Part shown: piece after piece, positions 8,961 through 16,395 of the stretch
How positions within the stretch are numbered: the first letter of the stretch is position 1
Layout: each line of letters starts with the position of its first letter
DNA from: UKL13-3 sp943369665
Lineage (GTDB): Bacteria > Bacteroidota > Bacteroidia > UKL13-3
Direction: 5' to 3'
DNA length: 64,000 bases
Assembly (NCBI GenBank): GCA_943369665.1
Contig: CALRNX020000001.1
Location: 310,001-374,000 of the forward strand
Notes under the pieces: model-generated
Told to the model about the DNA's origin: nothing
Databases searched by the model: none
What the model saw: the letters and a program-made list of their open reading frames with translations, nothing else
Translations under genes and position numbers: made by a program

Positions 8961-9725
8961 CTAAACACTGCCCCCTACTACTTCCAGCCTGTTTATCAAA
9001 TACTGCTTATACACGGCTTTCATTGTTGCCGGAGTTTCCGCTGCATTGTCGGATACCAGCCATACCTCCGGGATCAGATCAACAATTGCATTGATCACTT
9101 CAGGAGTAATGGCCTTCCGCATGTCGGTGTCTGCCTGCTCCAGTTGTTTTGCAAACGGCAATAACACATGGTCTTTAATTTGCGCAAATGGTTTCTTTGA
9201 TTGCTCCTCCCAGTTTTGCCAGGCATGGTGAAAATACAAAGATGCCCCATGGTCGATAAGCCACAATTGTTTTTGCCACATCAGCATATTGGCATTGCGC
9301 GGGGTTCTGTCTACATTGGTAATCAATGCATCCAGCCACACAATTTTGGAAGCGATCAACGGATCTACGGTATCCACAACCGGATCATATGTAATAGATC
9401 CGGACAAATAATGAACTGCTAGGTTTAACCCTACACTTGCTTTCAACAGGTCCTGGATCTCTTCATCCGGTTCGCTTCTCCCAAAGGCTTCGTCTAATTC
9501 GGCAAATACAATTTCAGGCATGTTTAATCCGGCAGCCCTTGCAAGTTCTCCACCTATCAATTCGGCAATCAGCGCCTTGCTTCCCTGGCCGGCTCCCCTG
9601 AATTTGAGCGCATACAAAAAACCGTCATCAGCCTCGGCAATAGCGGGCATTGAACCGCCTTCGCGTAAGGGTGTTACATAACGGGTTACCTCAACTTTCC
9701 TGATCTCGGGTGTATAGCTGCTCAT
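8961..9725 (-). CDS. HipA_2-type protein kinase-like protein
   Basis: 254-residue protein resembling stand-alone HipA_2 domains, a compact relative of the HipA Ser/Thr kinase toxin. Kinase features are visible: Lys41 in LYALKFRGAGQG (ATP-binding lysine), D139-x4-N144 in TNVDRTPRNANML (catalytic loop) and D158 in LIDHGASLYF (metal-binding DFG equivalent). The N-terminal HipA subdomain is absent and no HipB-type HTH antitoxin is adjacent; the partner instead appears to be the downstream DUF3037 protein. The substrate is unknown. Calling it a toxin would be inference. Confidence 0.85.
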   Translation of the reverse strand: MSSYTPEIRKVEVTRYVTPLREGGSMPAIAEADDGFLYALKFRGAGQGSKALIAELIGGELARAAGLNMPEIVFAELDEAFGRSEPDEEIQDLLKASVGLNLAVHYLSGSITYDPVVDTVDPLIASKIVWLDALITNVDRTPRNANMLMWQKQLWLIDHGASLYFHHAWQNWEEQSKKPFAQIKDHVLLPFAKQLEQADTDMRKAITPEVINAIVDLIPEVWLVSDNAAETPATMKAVYKQYLINRLEVVGGSV

Positions 9726-9812
9726 GGAATGGAAATCTTCATGCGATGTTAAGGTATCCGCGGGTCATCTCAAAAAGGAATATTTAAATGCTTTTTATCT
9801 TAAAAATACCTG

Positions 9813-9842
9813 TTGCATGGAAAGACGATTCAGTTACATTTG
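9813..9842 (+). promoter_or_regulatory. Promoter of the heme oxygenase gene
   Basis: TTG at 9813-9815, 19 bases, then TACATTTG at 9835-9842: an exact match to the Bacteroidota housekeeping promoter (-33 TTG, -7 TAnnTTTG). Transcription would begin about 9849, 27 bases before the ATG at 9876, which rules out starting translation at the in-frame TTG at 9813. Confidence 0.8.
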
Positions 9843-9875
9843 CACTCTATTTATAATGAATCTAAATTAATACAT

Positions 9876-10445
9876 ATGATCACAGAACGTTTAAAAGCAG
9901 AAACAGCAGAACACCACAAAGCAACCGAAGGCGTATCGTTTGGCCACAAAATAATGAATGGCTCTCTAACCCTTGACGAATATGCAACCCTAATTGAAAA
10001 AAACTATATCCTGCATGCTGTTATTGAAAAAGCAATGGCAGAAAGTAATCTGATCCCTGCTGAATTTGAGCTTGCCAAACGTAATAAGACTCAAGCGTTG
10101 CATGACGACCTTGTTTTGCTCAACAAATCCATTCCTGCATTACCGCATAGTGATATCAAATACACCGGTATGGCAGCAGCCTTAGGTGCCATGTATGTTT
10201 TGGAAGGAGCTACATTAGGTGGTGCCTATATTTTCAAAGCATTGCAACGCAATCCCGTAATTGCACCGATCGGAAAGTTTAATTATTACGCTGTTTATGG
10301 AGATGCAATTGGCCCGAACTGGAAATCGTTCCAGGAAAATTTGCTTAAATATGTAAACACAACTGAGTTGGAAAACGAAGCCATTGAAAGTGCTAAACAA
10401 ACTTTTGATTTTTTTACCAGGATTTTCCTGACACAGACAGCATAA
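9876..10445 (+). CDS. Biliverdin-producing heme oxygenase
   Basis: 189-residue all-helical heme oxygenase that opens heme to biliverdin, releasing Fe2+ and CO. The proximal His lies in LKAETAEHHKATEG near the N-terminus and the distal-helix motif YVLEGATLGGAYIF is clear. It resembles bacterial HemO/BphO. In many Bacteroidota this gene supplies biliverdin to a bacteriophytochrome, but none is adjacent, so heme-iron recycling is equally possible. The start at 9876 is set by the upstream promoter. A symmetrical terminator follows 18 bases after the stop. Confidence 0.92.
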   Translation: MITERLKAETAEHHKATEGVSFGHKIMNGSLTLDEYATLIEKNYILHAVIEKAMAESNLIPAEFELAKRNKTQALHDDLVLLNKSIPALPHSDIKYTGMAAALGAMYVLEGATLGGAYIFKALQRNPVIAPIGKFNYYAVYGDAIGPNWKSFQENLLKYVNTTELENEAIESAKQTFDFFTRIFLTQTA

Positions 10446-10462
10446 GTGTCACATTATATCTT

Positions 10463-10504
10463 AAACAAAAACGGCTTTACATGTGTGTAAAGCCGTTTTT
10501 GTTT
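10463..10504. terminator. Bidirectional terminator
   Basis: AAACAAAAACGGCTTTACA (10463-10481) pairs perfectly with TGTAAAGCCGTTTTTGTTT (10486-10504) around a TGTG loop. It is A-rich on one side and T-rich on the other, so it serves both the heme oxygenase and the convergent cupin gene. Confidence 0.9.
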
Positions 10505-10520
10505 GAGATAAGTTCAACTA

Positions 10521-10898
10521 TTAATGTAAATCCTCATAACCACTCTTGATAACGGTCAGGATCAATTTAAAACGTCCGTTTGGATCAATCTTGCTGGAAA
10601 CATGAGCCGGAATAATAATGCCATCCCCTGTTTCAAGCTTAGTGGTTTTCCCATCAATCTCAATCAGCGCACTGCCGTCAATAACCTGTGCATACGTATC
10701 AAAAGGAGATGTCTTTTCATTAAGTCCTTCACCACTGTCAAAAGATAAGGCATTAATAGAACCCGTAGTCTTTTTAAGAATCGATTTGCTTACAACAGCA
10801 TTGTGTTCATATTCGATCAACTCAACAACAATGTGTGAAGTTCCCTTTTTTATTTCACCATTAGGTTTGGGAAGGTTTTCAATGTCTTTTGTATCCAT
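10521..10898 (-). CDS. Small cupin-domain protein
   Basis: 125-residue single-domain cupin (conserved beta-barrel). The second cupin motif is recognisable in GDGIIIPAHVSSKIDPNGRFKLILTV and the first around SPFDTYAQVIDGSALIEIDG. The metal-binding His of motif 1 (HxH) is missing and replaced by Thr/Tyr residues, so metal binding is uncertain. The ligand or reaction is unknown. Monocistronic, with a -7 box 20-27 bases upstream and its own terminator side at 10463-10504. Confidence 0.8.
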   Translation of the reverse strand: MDTKDIENLPKPNGEIKKGTSHIVVELIEYEHNAVVSKSILKKTTGSINALSFDSGEGLNEKTSPFDTYAQVIDGSALIEIDGKTTKLETGDGIIIPAHVSSKIDPNGRFKLILTVIKSGYEDLH

Positions 10899-10917
10899 TG
10901 CTTTTGTATTTGAAATG

Positions 10918-10925
10918 CAAACTTA
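10918..10925 (-). promoter_or_regulatory. -7 box upstream of the cupin gene
   Basis: Read on the minus strand this is TAAGTTTG, an exact TAnnTTTG match, 20 bases before the ATG. No TTG lies at the proper -33 distance, so only the -7 element is supported. Confidence 0.45.
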
Positions 10926-11108
10926 AATTCCATTTCACTTCGATCGTTACACAATTTTAAGAGAGTCTTACACGATTCACACTTTGTGCATTGAATGTGT
11001 GAATGGTGTAAAACATCCACATAATTATACAATGTTTTGCGCCCGTGCTTATCCAAACTTTGAACCTTCAAAAAGTTTAGTATTCACACTTAAAGCAAAA
11101 AAAGAATT

Positions 11109-11390
11109 ATGGCTTTACTCACCAAACAAATCGTGCTCAAACGACCTCGTTTAACAAGGGCAAGCAAAGTTCCAACAAAAGTAAAAATCCGAATTAAGGT
11201 TGATATCTCTTCAGCTGGTCCTCCCTTGGTTGTTCACAAAAAAATTCTGCCAAAAACAAAGTATGGACTGGATGTTTATGGATTTGCCAAAAGCAAACCC
11301 GTACTTTTAATGAATGATGAAAACCTGTTGTACCTGTTGGGAAAATATGGGATCAAGGCAAGATCAGCCGTGTATGGAACCGCTAAATAA
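11109..11390 (+). CDS. Hypothetical basic protein
   Basis: 93 residues, Lys/Arg-rich (KQIVLKRPRLTRASKVPTKV at the N-terminus), no signal peptide or membrane segment, soluble and probably mixed alpha/beta. I do not recognise a family. The ATG follows an A-rich leader typical of this genome, and codon use looks like that of its neighbours, which supports a real gene. Its stop overlaps the end of the convergent response-regulator gene by eight bases, so no terminator fits between them. A role in nucleic acid binding is possible from charge alone. Confidence 0.55.
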   Translation: MALLTKQIVLKRPRLTRASKVPTKVKIRIKVDISSAGPPLVVHKKILPKTKYGLDVYGFAKSKPVLLMNDENLLYLLGKYGIKARSAVYGTAK

Positions 11391-12039
11391 AATGATGATC
11401 CAATGCATACCGGTATAGATCCGTTGTATTGTGGCAGTTGGTTTTAATCATAATATTCTGACGGTGTTTGCGTGCTGTGTTTTCAGAAATAAAAAGTATT
11501 TCGCTCACTTTGCGGTAATCACTTCCTTTACAGATCAGCCGCAATACTTCAACCTCCCTGCGTGTCAACTTATCTTTGAGCAATATGTTCCTGTTGCTGT
11601 TTTCTTTGGCCACAAGGTGGTTAAACACAACCTCTTTTACATCCTCGGAGTAATAACGTTCACCATTAGCTATCTGTTCTATTGCCGTCTTGATTTCTTC
11701 AATAGGACTGTCTTTACTCACATAGGCATCTACATCCAGCAATAAACATTCATTCACATACGACCGTTCCACATGAGCCGAAAAAATAAGTACTGCGATC
11801 TTCTGTTTCAATTGTTGCTTCAAGAATTTGGCTACTTCCAAACCACTTTCTGAATTGGCAATGCGCAGATCGACAATGGCCAGGTCTACCGGATTTTTTG
11901 TTACATGCTCTCTCAGATCATGCGCATTCTGGAAAGTATGAACAGATGCAACATGGTCACATTGTTTCAATAAACCGATCAATCCCGTCAGGATCAAGGG
12001 ATGATCATCCAAAATAATGGTATTCAGTTTTGTTTGCAT
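11383..12039 (-). CDS. NarL/FixJ-type response regulator
   Basis: 218 residues: receiver domain (about 1-120) plus LuxR-type helix-turn-helix (about 150-218). The acidic pair D11-D12, phosphoacceptor D57 in LAIVDLRIAN, Ser87 and Lys109 in YVSKDSP are intact. The DNA-binding part contains LTRREVEVLRLICKGSDYRK and ENTARKHRQNIM. It is the last gene of a four-gene minus-strand operon, 5 bases after the histidine kinase, which is its obvious phosphodonor. Targets are unknown. Confidence 0.95.
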   Translation of the reverse strand: MQTKLNTIILDDHPLILTGLIGLLKQCDHVASVHTFQNAHDLREHVTKNPVDLAIVDLRIANSESGLEVAKFLKQQLKQKIAVLIFSAHVERSYVNECLLLDVDAYVSKDSPIEEIKTAIEQIANGERYYSEDVKEVVFNHLVAKENSNRNILLKDKLTRREVEVLRLICKGSDYRKVSEILFISENTARKHRQNIMIKTNCHNTTDLYRYALDHHFI

Positions 12040-12044
12040 TGGGG

Positions 12045-12788
12045 TTAAACCTGAAAATCGATTATAAATTTACTTCCGTTATTTTCTCCGCTTTCGAAAC
12101 GCAATTTACCATTGAGCATGGTGCACCTGTTTTCTATATTTTGCAATCCATACTTTCCTCGCGTTCCTTTTAATTTCTCAAAATTAAAGCCCTTTCCATT
12201 ATCCCCTATAACCAACGAAAGTGTTTGCGGATTTGTGGAAGTCAGGCTGATATAAATTCGATCGCCTTCCGCATATTTCACGCTATTGTTTACAATCTCC
12301 AACACTATCCGGTAGATATTTATTTGCATAAAATCGGAAAGCTCAATTGTATAATTGAGCTGGATATCAAACTCAATTTGTTTCCAACGGTATCTCCCCG
12401 AAATATCTTCAATGGCACTCTTTAAACCATAGTTTGAAATGGCACTTGGTGTGAGGGCATTCGAAGCATTTTTGGCGGCTATGGTTGCCATTTCCATTAT
12501 ATTGTTCAAGTGAGCAAGGCCTTCATTCAATGCACCCGGATCTTTCTCTCCCCTTATGGCACTTATCGAAAGTTTCGCACTAGTAATAAGTCCACCGAGG
12601 TCATCGTGAATATCCCTTGCAATAATTTCCCGTTCACGTTCCTGCGCTTCAACAATGGCTTTATATGTTTCCCTTTCCGCATTTAATTTAGCAACATAAA
12701 ACCGGTTGATCACAACAACAAGAGCTATGAGCAATACTAAAAAAACAAGTGTTGTAATTACGATGCTGGTGATAATTGTTTCTTGCAT
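12045..12788 (-). CDS. Sensor histidine kinase (HisKA_3/NarX-like)
   Basis: 247 residues: one N-terminal transmembrane helix (about residues 5-29, IITSIVITTLVFLVLLIALV), a coiled-coil linker rich in Glu/Arg, the dimerisation box with H61 in IARDIHDDLGG, and the ATPase domain (NNSVKYAEGD, DNGKGFNFEK, KYGLQNIENR). It has no extracellular sensing domain of its own. Its start overlaps the upstream seven-helix membrane protein by 31 bases, so that protein may supply sensing. It phosphorylates the adjacent NarL-type regulator (inference from neighbourhood). Confidence 0.94.
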   Translation of the reverse strand: MQETIITSIVITTLVFLVLLIALVVVINRFYVAKLNAERETYKAIVEAQEREREIIARDIHDDLGGLITSAKLSISAIRGEKDPGALNEGLAHLNNIMEMATIAAKNASNALTPSAISNYGLKSAIEDISGRYRWKQIEFDIQLNYTIELSDFMQINIYRIVLEIVNNSVKYAEGDRIYISLTSTNPQTLSLVIGDNGKGFNFEKLKGTRGKYGLQNIENRCTMLNGKLRFESGENNGSKFIIDFQV

Positions 12789-13414
12789 TGTAGTATACTA
12801 AGTGTGATAAATGAGTATAAACAAAGATTAGCAAAAGCATGAATAATTGTATAATAATTAATATAACCTGTTCGGGCATTTTCGATAAAAAAATCCATAA
12901 AGGCATATATGGCCGCGCTCAACACAGAGTAAAGCAACAGTCCCATTACAAAAGACACCTGCCACTTCGGATAAGCATCCGCCAAATGACTAATCAAAAA
13001 ATAAACAGTAAAAATAATGAGTGTGATGTTCGACAATCCATAAATCAGACTGTAATGAGGCACACTGAAGAAAACAATATCCGTTATCCAATAAGTGGCA
13101 TAACTGAGCGCAGCAATTGCATATAACATTGCCCCTTTTCTTAACCATCTTGTTAATAAGAACGCGACCAACAAAATTTCGAACAATGTAAACATTACTC
13201 CGTTATACAATAAGGTATAATGAAAATACACCGAAGAGATATATGAAGAAAGTTCAACGCATAATATAACTGCAAGATAACAAAACAGGATCCTGTTTGT
13301 TGTCCATAAAACCTTTTTATAAAATATTATAAGTACCAGTGGAACAATTACCAAAAAAGAACAAATAATATTAAACAAGGTAATTAAGTATGAGATATCC
13401 AAGTCTGTTAGCAA
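12758..13414 (-). CDS. Seven-helix membrane protein of the signalling operon
   Basis: 218 residues with seven predicted membrane helices (for example LITLFNIICSFLVIVPLVLI and YYTIIHAFANLCLYSFITLS) and short loops; no enzymatic motif seen. I do not recognise a named family. The gene overlaps both neighbours: 7 bases with the small upstream protein and 31 bases with the histidine kinase. That tight coupling suggests a membrane sensor or accessory subunit for the otherwise sensorless kinase. The layout resembles 7TM sensor modules that are normally fused to kinases, here split (inference). Confidence 0.8.
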   Translation of the reverse strand: MLTDLDISYLITLFNIICSFLVIVPLVLIIFYKKVLWTTNRILFCYLAVILCVELSSYISSVYFHYTLLYNGVMFTLFEILLVAFLLTRWLRKGAMLYAIAALSYATYWITDIVFFSVPHYSLIYGLSNITLIIFTVYFLISHLADAYPKWQVSFVMGLLLYSVLSAAIYAFMDFFIENARTGYINYYTIIHAFANLCLYSFITLSILQCKKQLSPAS

Positions 13415-13725
13415 TTTAAAGGATTTGGACTCGAACCATAAGGAGGAAAAGCTAAACCATTTTCTGCCAACGACTCCAGATACTGGTCGTCTCCATTCGA
13501 ATCAACACCAACCAATACAAGATTTTGAACCATATTGGCATCCAATGCATAATAAGCTCTTATCCCGACACAATGGTCTTGTTTCAATATTTTCATGATC
13601 GCATCTTTTCCAAAGTACTCAGCAATAACAGTTTGTTCTGCAGTCATATTTTCCCTGTATCTTTTGGTCATTTCAGATGCTTGAGCTAAGCTAATGTCGT
13701 GATTTTCTTCTCCTGTGTAAGTCAT
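13408..13725 (-). CDS. Hypothetical protein, first gene of the signalling operon
   Basis: 105-residue soluble protein with the recognisable core KILKQDHCVGIRAYYALD, followed by a Val/Asp-rich strand and a Pro/Ser/Asn-rich C-terminus ending in Cys. I believe similar small proteins exist in other Bacteroidota, but no function is known to me. It begins 52 bases from the operator array at 13777-13839 and overlaps the 7-TM gene by seven bases. Position suggests a regulatory or ligand-binding partner of the kinase system (inference). Confidence 0.7.
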   Translation of the reverse strand: MTYTGEENHDISLAQASEMTKRYRENMTAEQTVIAEYFGKDAIMKILKQDHCVGIRAYYALDANMVQNLVLVGVDSNGDDQYLESLAENGLAFPPYGSSPNPLNC

Positions 13726-13776
13726 ACGTGTGTGAGTTTTGTTAAGGCAATAATATTTGATTGGTGTATTAATTAT

Positions 13777-13839
13777 ATACTACATATGTAGTATTTTATA
13801 CTACAAATGTAGTATGTTAAATTTATCCATATGTAGTAT
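13777..13839. promoter_or_regulatory. Array of BlaI/MecI-like operator palindromes
   Basis: Copy 1, ATACTACATATGTAGTAT (13777-13794), is a perfect 18-bp palindrome. Copy 2, ATACTACAAATGTAGTAT (13798-13815), differs at one central base. Copy 3 (13822-13839) keeps the right half CATATGTAGTAT. Starts are 21 and 24 bases apart, roughly two helical turns. The core TACA-N2-TGTA is the box known for BlaI/MecI/CopY repressors. The array sits about 50 bases from both divergent start codons, so it could control either or both genes. No BlaI gene is in the window. Confidence 0.8.
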
Positions 13840-13889
13840 TGTGCACCTTTTTTGAACATGCTTTCTTGCAGTCGTAAAATTTACACTCA

Positions 13890-14993
13890 ATGAGTAAGCA
13901 CATTCTTTTTCTGATCCACGGAATGGGAGAACATCAGGCCAGCGAATGGCATCTCCCAATCGTATCGAAATTGTGCGACACTTTCAAAACATACAACGCC
14001 TTTCAAAACAATGGAACAACGCTAGAAGAACTTGTTGACTTTGTGCCCATAACATACGACCATATTTTCACAGATGTATTGGAAACCTGGCAACAAAATC
14101 CATCAAAAATTTTAGCCATACCACCCCAGGCACACTTCACGCCCCTGAATATTGTTTCATGGTTAAGCAATGCCTCTCAGAAAGAAAAAAGCTTCTTCTG
14201 GTCGCATATTGCCGATGTTTTGATTTACAGATTCATGCAAGATGAACAGGAACAAGTACGCATGTCTGTTATCAACCAACTCAAAAGCAGGTTGAGTTGT
14301 GAAACAGAACCTCCGGTTTGTTCCATTCTGGCTCATAACCTGGGAACTGCTGTGATCCACGATAGTTTGCACCTTTTATACTCAACTCCATGGAATAATA
14401 AACCAACCTATTTCAACCAACAGTATAAATTTCAGAACATGACCATGCTGGCCAATACAAGCAGGGTAATGACCAGCAATGTTCCTGACCAAGGTTCATT
14501 TTACGATAAAGTTTATTATCAGTCGCTTGCCAAACCCGATGGGGCCGTTATCAACTATATTAACTGCCGACACATGTTTGATCCTATCCCTTCATGGATC
14601 TACCGTTTCAATCCGCCATGGCCGGTTAATGAGCAATATCAGAATATACGGATCGACCATGTAAGCCAGGCTGATATAAATGACTTCGAACATTATTTGG
14701 ATAACCCTGCCGTGCATATCCCCCTGTTTCGCTCCATCTTAGGAAAATTTGCTATTTCAAAAGCAGAGTATGATCAAAAAGTGGCAGCCTTTAAAGCGGG
14801 TCATCAACTATCACTTTCAGTTTTTAACCCAAAGCTCAAACAATTGATCGACCAAAAGATGGAAGCCGAAACAGACCAGCATATTGGCGGATTCATTGAA
14901 GTACTGCAGGCTTATGCCGGCACATTACCTGCAGAAACTCATCCCAAACCCTTCATGCAAATGAAAAGAAACCCATTATTAAACACCATATAA
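13890..14993 (+). CDS. Alpha/beta-hydrolase-like protein lacking the nucleophile Ser
   Basis: 367-residue soluble protein. The first strand and oxyanion motif ILFLIHGMGEH are at residues 5-15. The nucleophile elbow reads SILAHNLGTAV, where the expected A-H-S-L-G Ser is Asn150 (codon AAC); a single G-to-A change from AGC would give this. Otherwise the elbow and following helix look like a lipase/esterase of the DUF676/PGAP1-like kind. The protein is therefore probably catalytically inactive or uses another residue. Its promoter region contains the operator array, and it is transcribed with the small Cys-rich protein 8 bases downstream. Confidence 0.75.
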   Translation: MSKHILFLIHGMGEHQASEWHLPIVSKLCDTFKTYNAFQNNGTTLEELVDFVPITYDHIFTDVLETWQQNPSKILAIPPQAHFTPLNIVSWLSNASQKEKSFFWSHIADVLIYRFMQDEQEQVRMSVINQLKSRLSCETEPPVCSILAHNLGTAVIHDSLHLLYSTPWNNKPTYFNQQYKFQNMTMLANTSRVMTSNVPDQGSFYDKVYYQSLAKPDGAVINYINCRHMFDPIPSWIYRFNPPWPVNEQYQNIRIDHVSQADINDFEHYLDNPAVHIPLFRSILGKFAISKAEYDQKVAAFKAGHQLSLSVFNPKLKQLIDQKMEAETDQHIGGFIEVLQAYAGTLPAETHPKPFMQMKRNPLLNTI

Positions 14994-15001
14994 ACCTAAA
15001 A

Positions 15002-15253
15002 ATGAACACCTATTATGTAAATAATCATCCTCAGCCCAATGGCTATCATGAAGTCCACATTGAAGAGTGTAGTTACCTGGCCAAAGCAACCAGCGTAAAA
15101 CACCTGGGCAATTACTCAAGCTGTTTTCCGGCAGTTGTGGCTGCCAAGTCTATCTATCCACAATCAAATGGCTGCAGACATTGCTGCAACGAATGCCATA
15201 TACTGACCTTAGCCTATGAAACAAACGGTTCAGCGTGCCTTACAAGCTACTGA
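15002..15253 (+). CDS. Small Cys-rich protein (HEVH...CC..CH type)
   Basis: 83 residues: YYVNNHPQPNGYHEVHIEEC near the start and NGCRHCCNECHIL near residue 60. The His and clustered Cys suggest zinc or another metal site. I recall short conserved proteins with the pattern HEVH-x3-C ... NGC-x2-CC-x2-CH in many bacteria, without known function. It begins eight bases after the hydrolase-like gene, so it is probably co-transcribed with it and under the same operators. No signal peptide. Confidence 0.75.
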   Translation: MNTYYVNNHPQPNGYHEVHIEECSYLAKATSVKHLGNYSSCFPAVVAAKSIYPQSNGCRHCCNECHILTLAYETNGSACLTSY

Positions 15254-15456
15254 AATAACAAACATTTACATCTTAGATTGAAATGAAAAACCTCTATTCA
15301 CATTCAACTCACTTCAATCTTAAAGCTATCGACATTGAAACTGCCCCAAAGAGTATACCCACTTTTCAATGGAGATAGCCGATGTAAATCATGGATGAAA
15401 TTAAACCTTAACAAAAAAAATTGACCTAAAGATTCAATAAATTAATACCAAGGATT

Positions 15457-15696
15457 ATGAGCACAAAACAACCCACAAAAGCAGGAAACAATACATCGAT
15501 CATCAGTTATCATATTGGTGAAGGTTCCATTATTGTTACATTTAATGCAGGTTACGGCTGCATCTACAACTCCATCAGACCCGGACTCACCATTGTGAAC
15601 CAAATGATCGAAGTTGCCAAAAAAGAGGCAAAAGAAGGACTTTGTGAATACATTAATACCTACGCAAAGGAAAACTATTACAGAAAACTGGTTTAA
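15457..15696 (+). CDS. Hypothetical small protein
   Basis: 79 residues: an N-terminal flexible part, two beta-like strands (IISYHIGEGSIIVTFNAGYG), then a helix rich in Lys/Glu/Ala. The strand pair and the YNS step loosely resemble KTSC-type small domains, but the match is too weak to name. It stands alone with a 203-base upstream gap that shows only a weak hairpin (15275-15282 with 15313-15320) and a start preceded by an A-rich leader. No neighbours suggest a role. Confidence 0.55.
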   Translation: MSTKQPTKAGNNTSIISYHIGEGSIIVTFNAGYGCIYNSIRPGLTIVNQMIEVAKKEAKEGLCEYINTYAKENYYRKLV

Positions 15697-15806
15697 TTGT
15701 TAATGTCTTATTTGGCGCAGGATCCGATATAGAATGGACGGATGCCCGAAAATGATTGGGCTCAAAAAAAATGAACTACGAACGGTTATCAGGTAACGAT
15801 GAATAA

Positions 15807-16211
15807 CTAACCAATGTTCTTTTCCAACACCAGTGCCTGAGATAATACTTTTGTTCCGTCAGCCTTTACAGCACGAAGACGATACCAAAGCTTATCATAC
15901 CAATCGGAAGATTCATCAATAAAATGAAAGCCCTCCGGTATAAACTGACTTCCGAACATTTGCAAAGAATAGTAGGATTTGCCATCCTGTGAACGTTCGA
16001 TATATATCCTGTGCATTGAAGCAGGATCAAAATGATCAAAACTGCAACTTTTAAATACCTTATCGTTTGCGGCAACCGAAAACTCGTAACTCAACGAGAC
16101 AAACCCCTTCTTATTCTCTGCTTTCAATTTCAGATTAACAGCGTTTTTATTCAAATTAGTCATAGCCCAAATGATTGGATTAGTTAAATCGTTCACGAAA
16201 CTTGTTTCCAT
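15807..16211 (-). CDS. Hypothetical beta-rich protein
   Basis: 134 residues, no signal peptide. The pattern of strands ending in WYRLRAVKADGTKVLSQALVL resembles the last strands of a fibronectin-III-like or similar domain often found in Bacteroidota surface proteins, but here it is a single short cytoplasmic-looking protein. I do not assign a function. A -7 box (TACTTTTG on the minus strand) lies 24-31 bases upstream of the ATG, supporting independent transcription. Convergent with the 79-residue gene. Confidence 0.6.
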   Translation of the reverse strand: METSFVNDLTNPIIWAMTNLNKNAVNLKLKAENKKGFVSLSYEFSVAANDKVFKSCSFDHFDPASMHRIYIERSQDGKSYYSLQMFGSQFIPEGFHFIDESSDWYDKLWYRLRAVKADGTKVLSQALVLEKNIG

Positions 16212-16234
16212 GATGTATTCAAAATGATGTATCT

Positions 16235-16242
16235 CAAAAGTA
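16235..16242 (-). promoter_or_regulatory. -7 box for the 134-residue gene
   Basis: Minus-strand TACTTTTG matches TAnnTTTG exactly and lies 24 bases before the start codon at 16211. No TTG was found at -33. Confidence 0.45.
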
Positions 16243-16395
16243 CAAGAGCGCTAAGACACTTTTTTTTACATTTGTAAAATGTTTAAACTCTGTTAATTGT
16301 TTTACTAGCGCGTCTGAATAAGTAGATTTTGCCTGCCTTCTCTCCTCTGCCGCTCCTTCCTTTGCCATTCTACAAGAAAAAAAATCAATAATAAT

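Noticed and set aside
8843..8968. N-terminal extension of the DUF3037 protein
   Set aside because: The extra 42 residues are encoded by a palindromic repeat and a C-rich simple repeat and do not resemble the family; ATG at 8842 fits.
13408..13450. tRNA-like TTCGAACC-type motif (ggactcgaaccat)
   Set aside because: It lies inside the coding sequence end of the 105-residue protein and no cloverleaf can be drawn.
16234..16368. Small minus-strand ORF (MAKEGAAEERRQ...) in the regulator's upstream gap
   Set aside because: No start signal, no recognisable homology and overlap with the regulatory region; likely chance.
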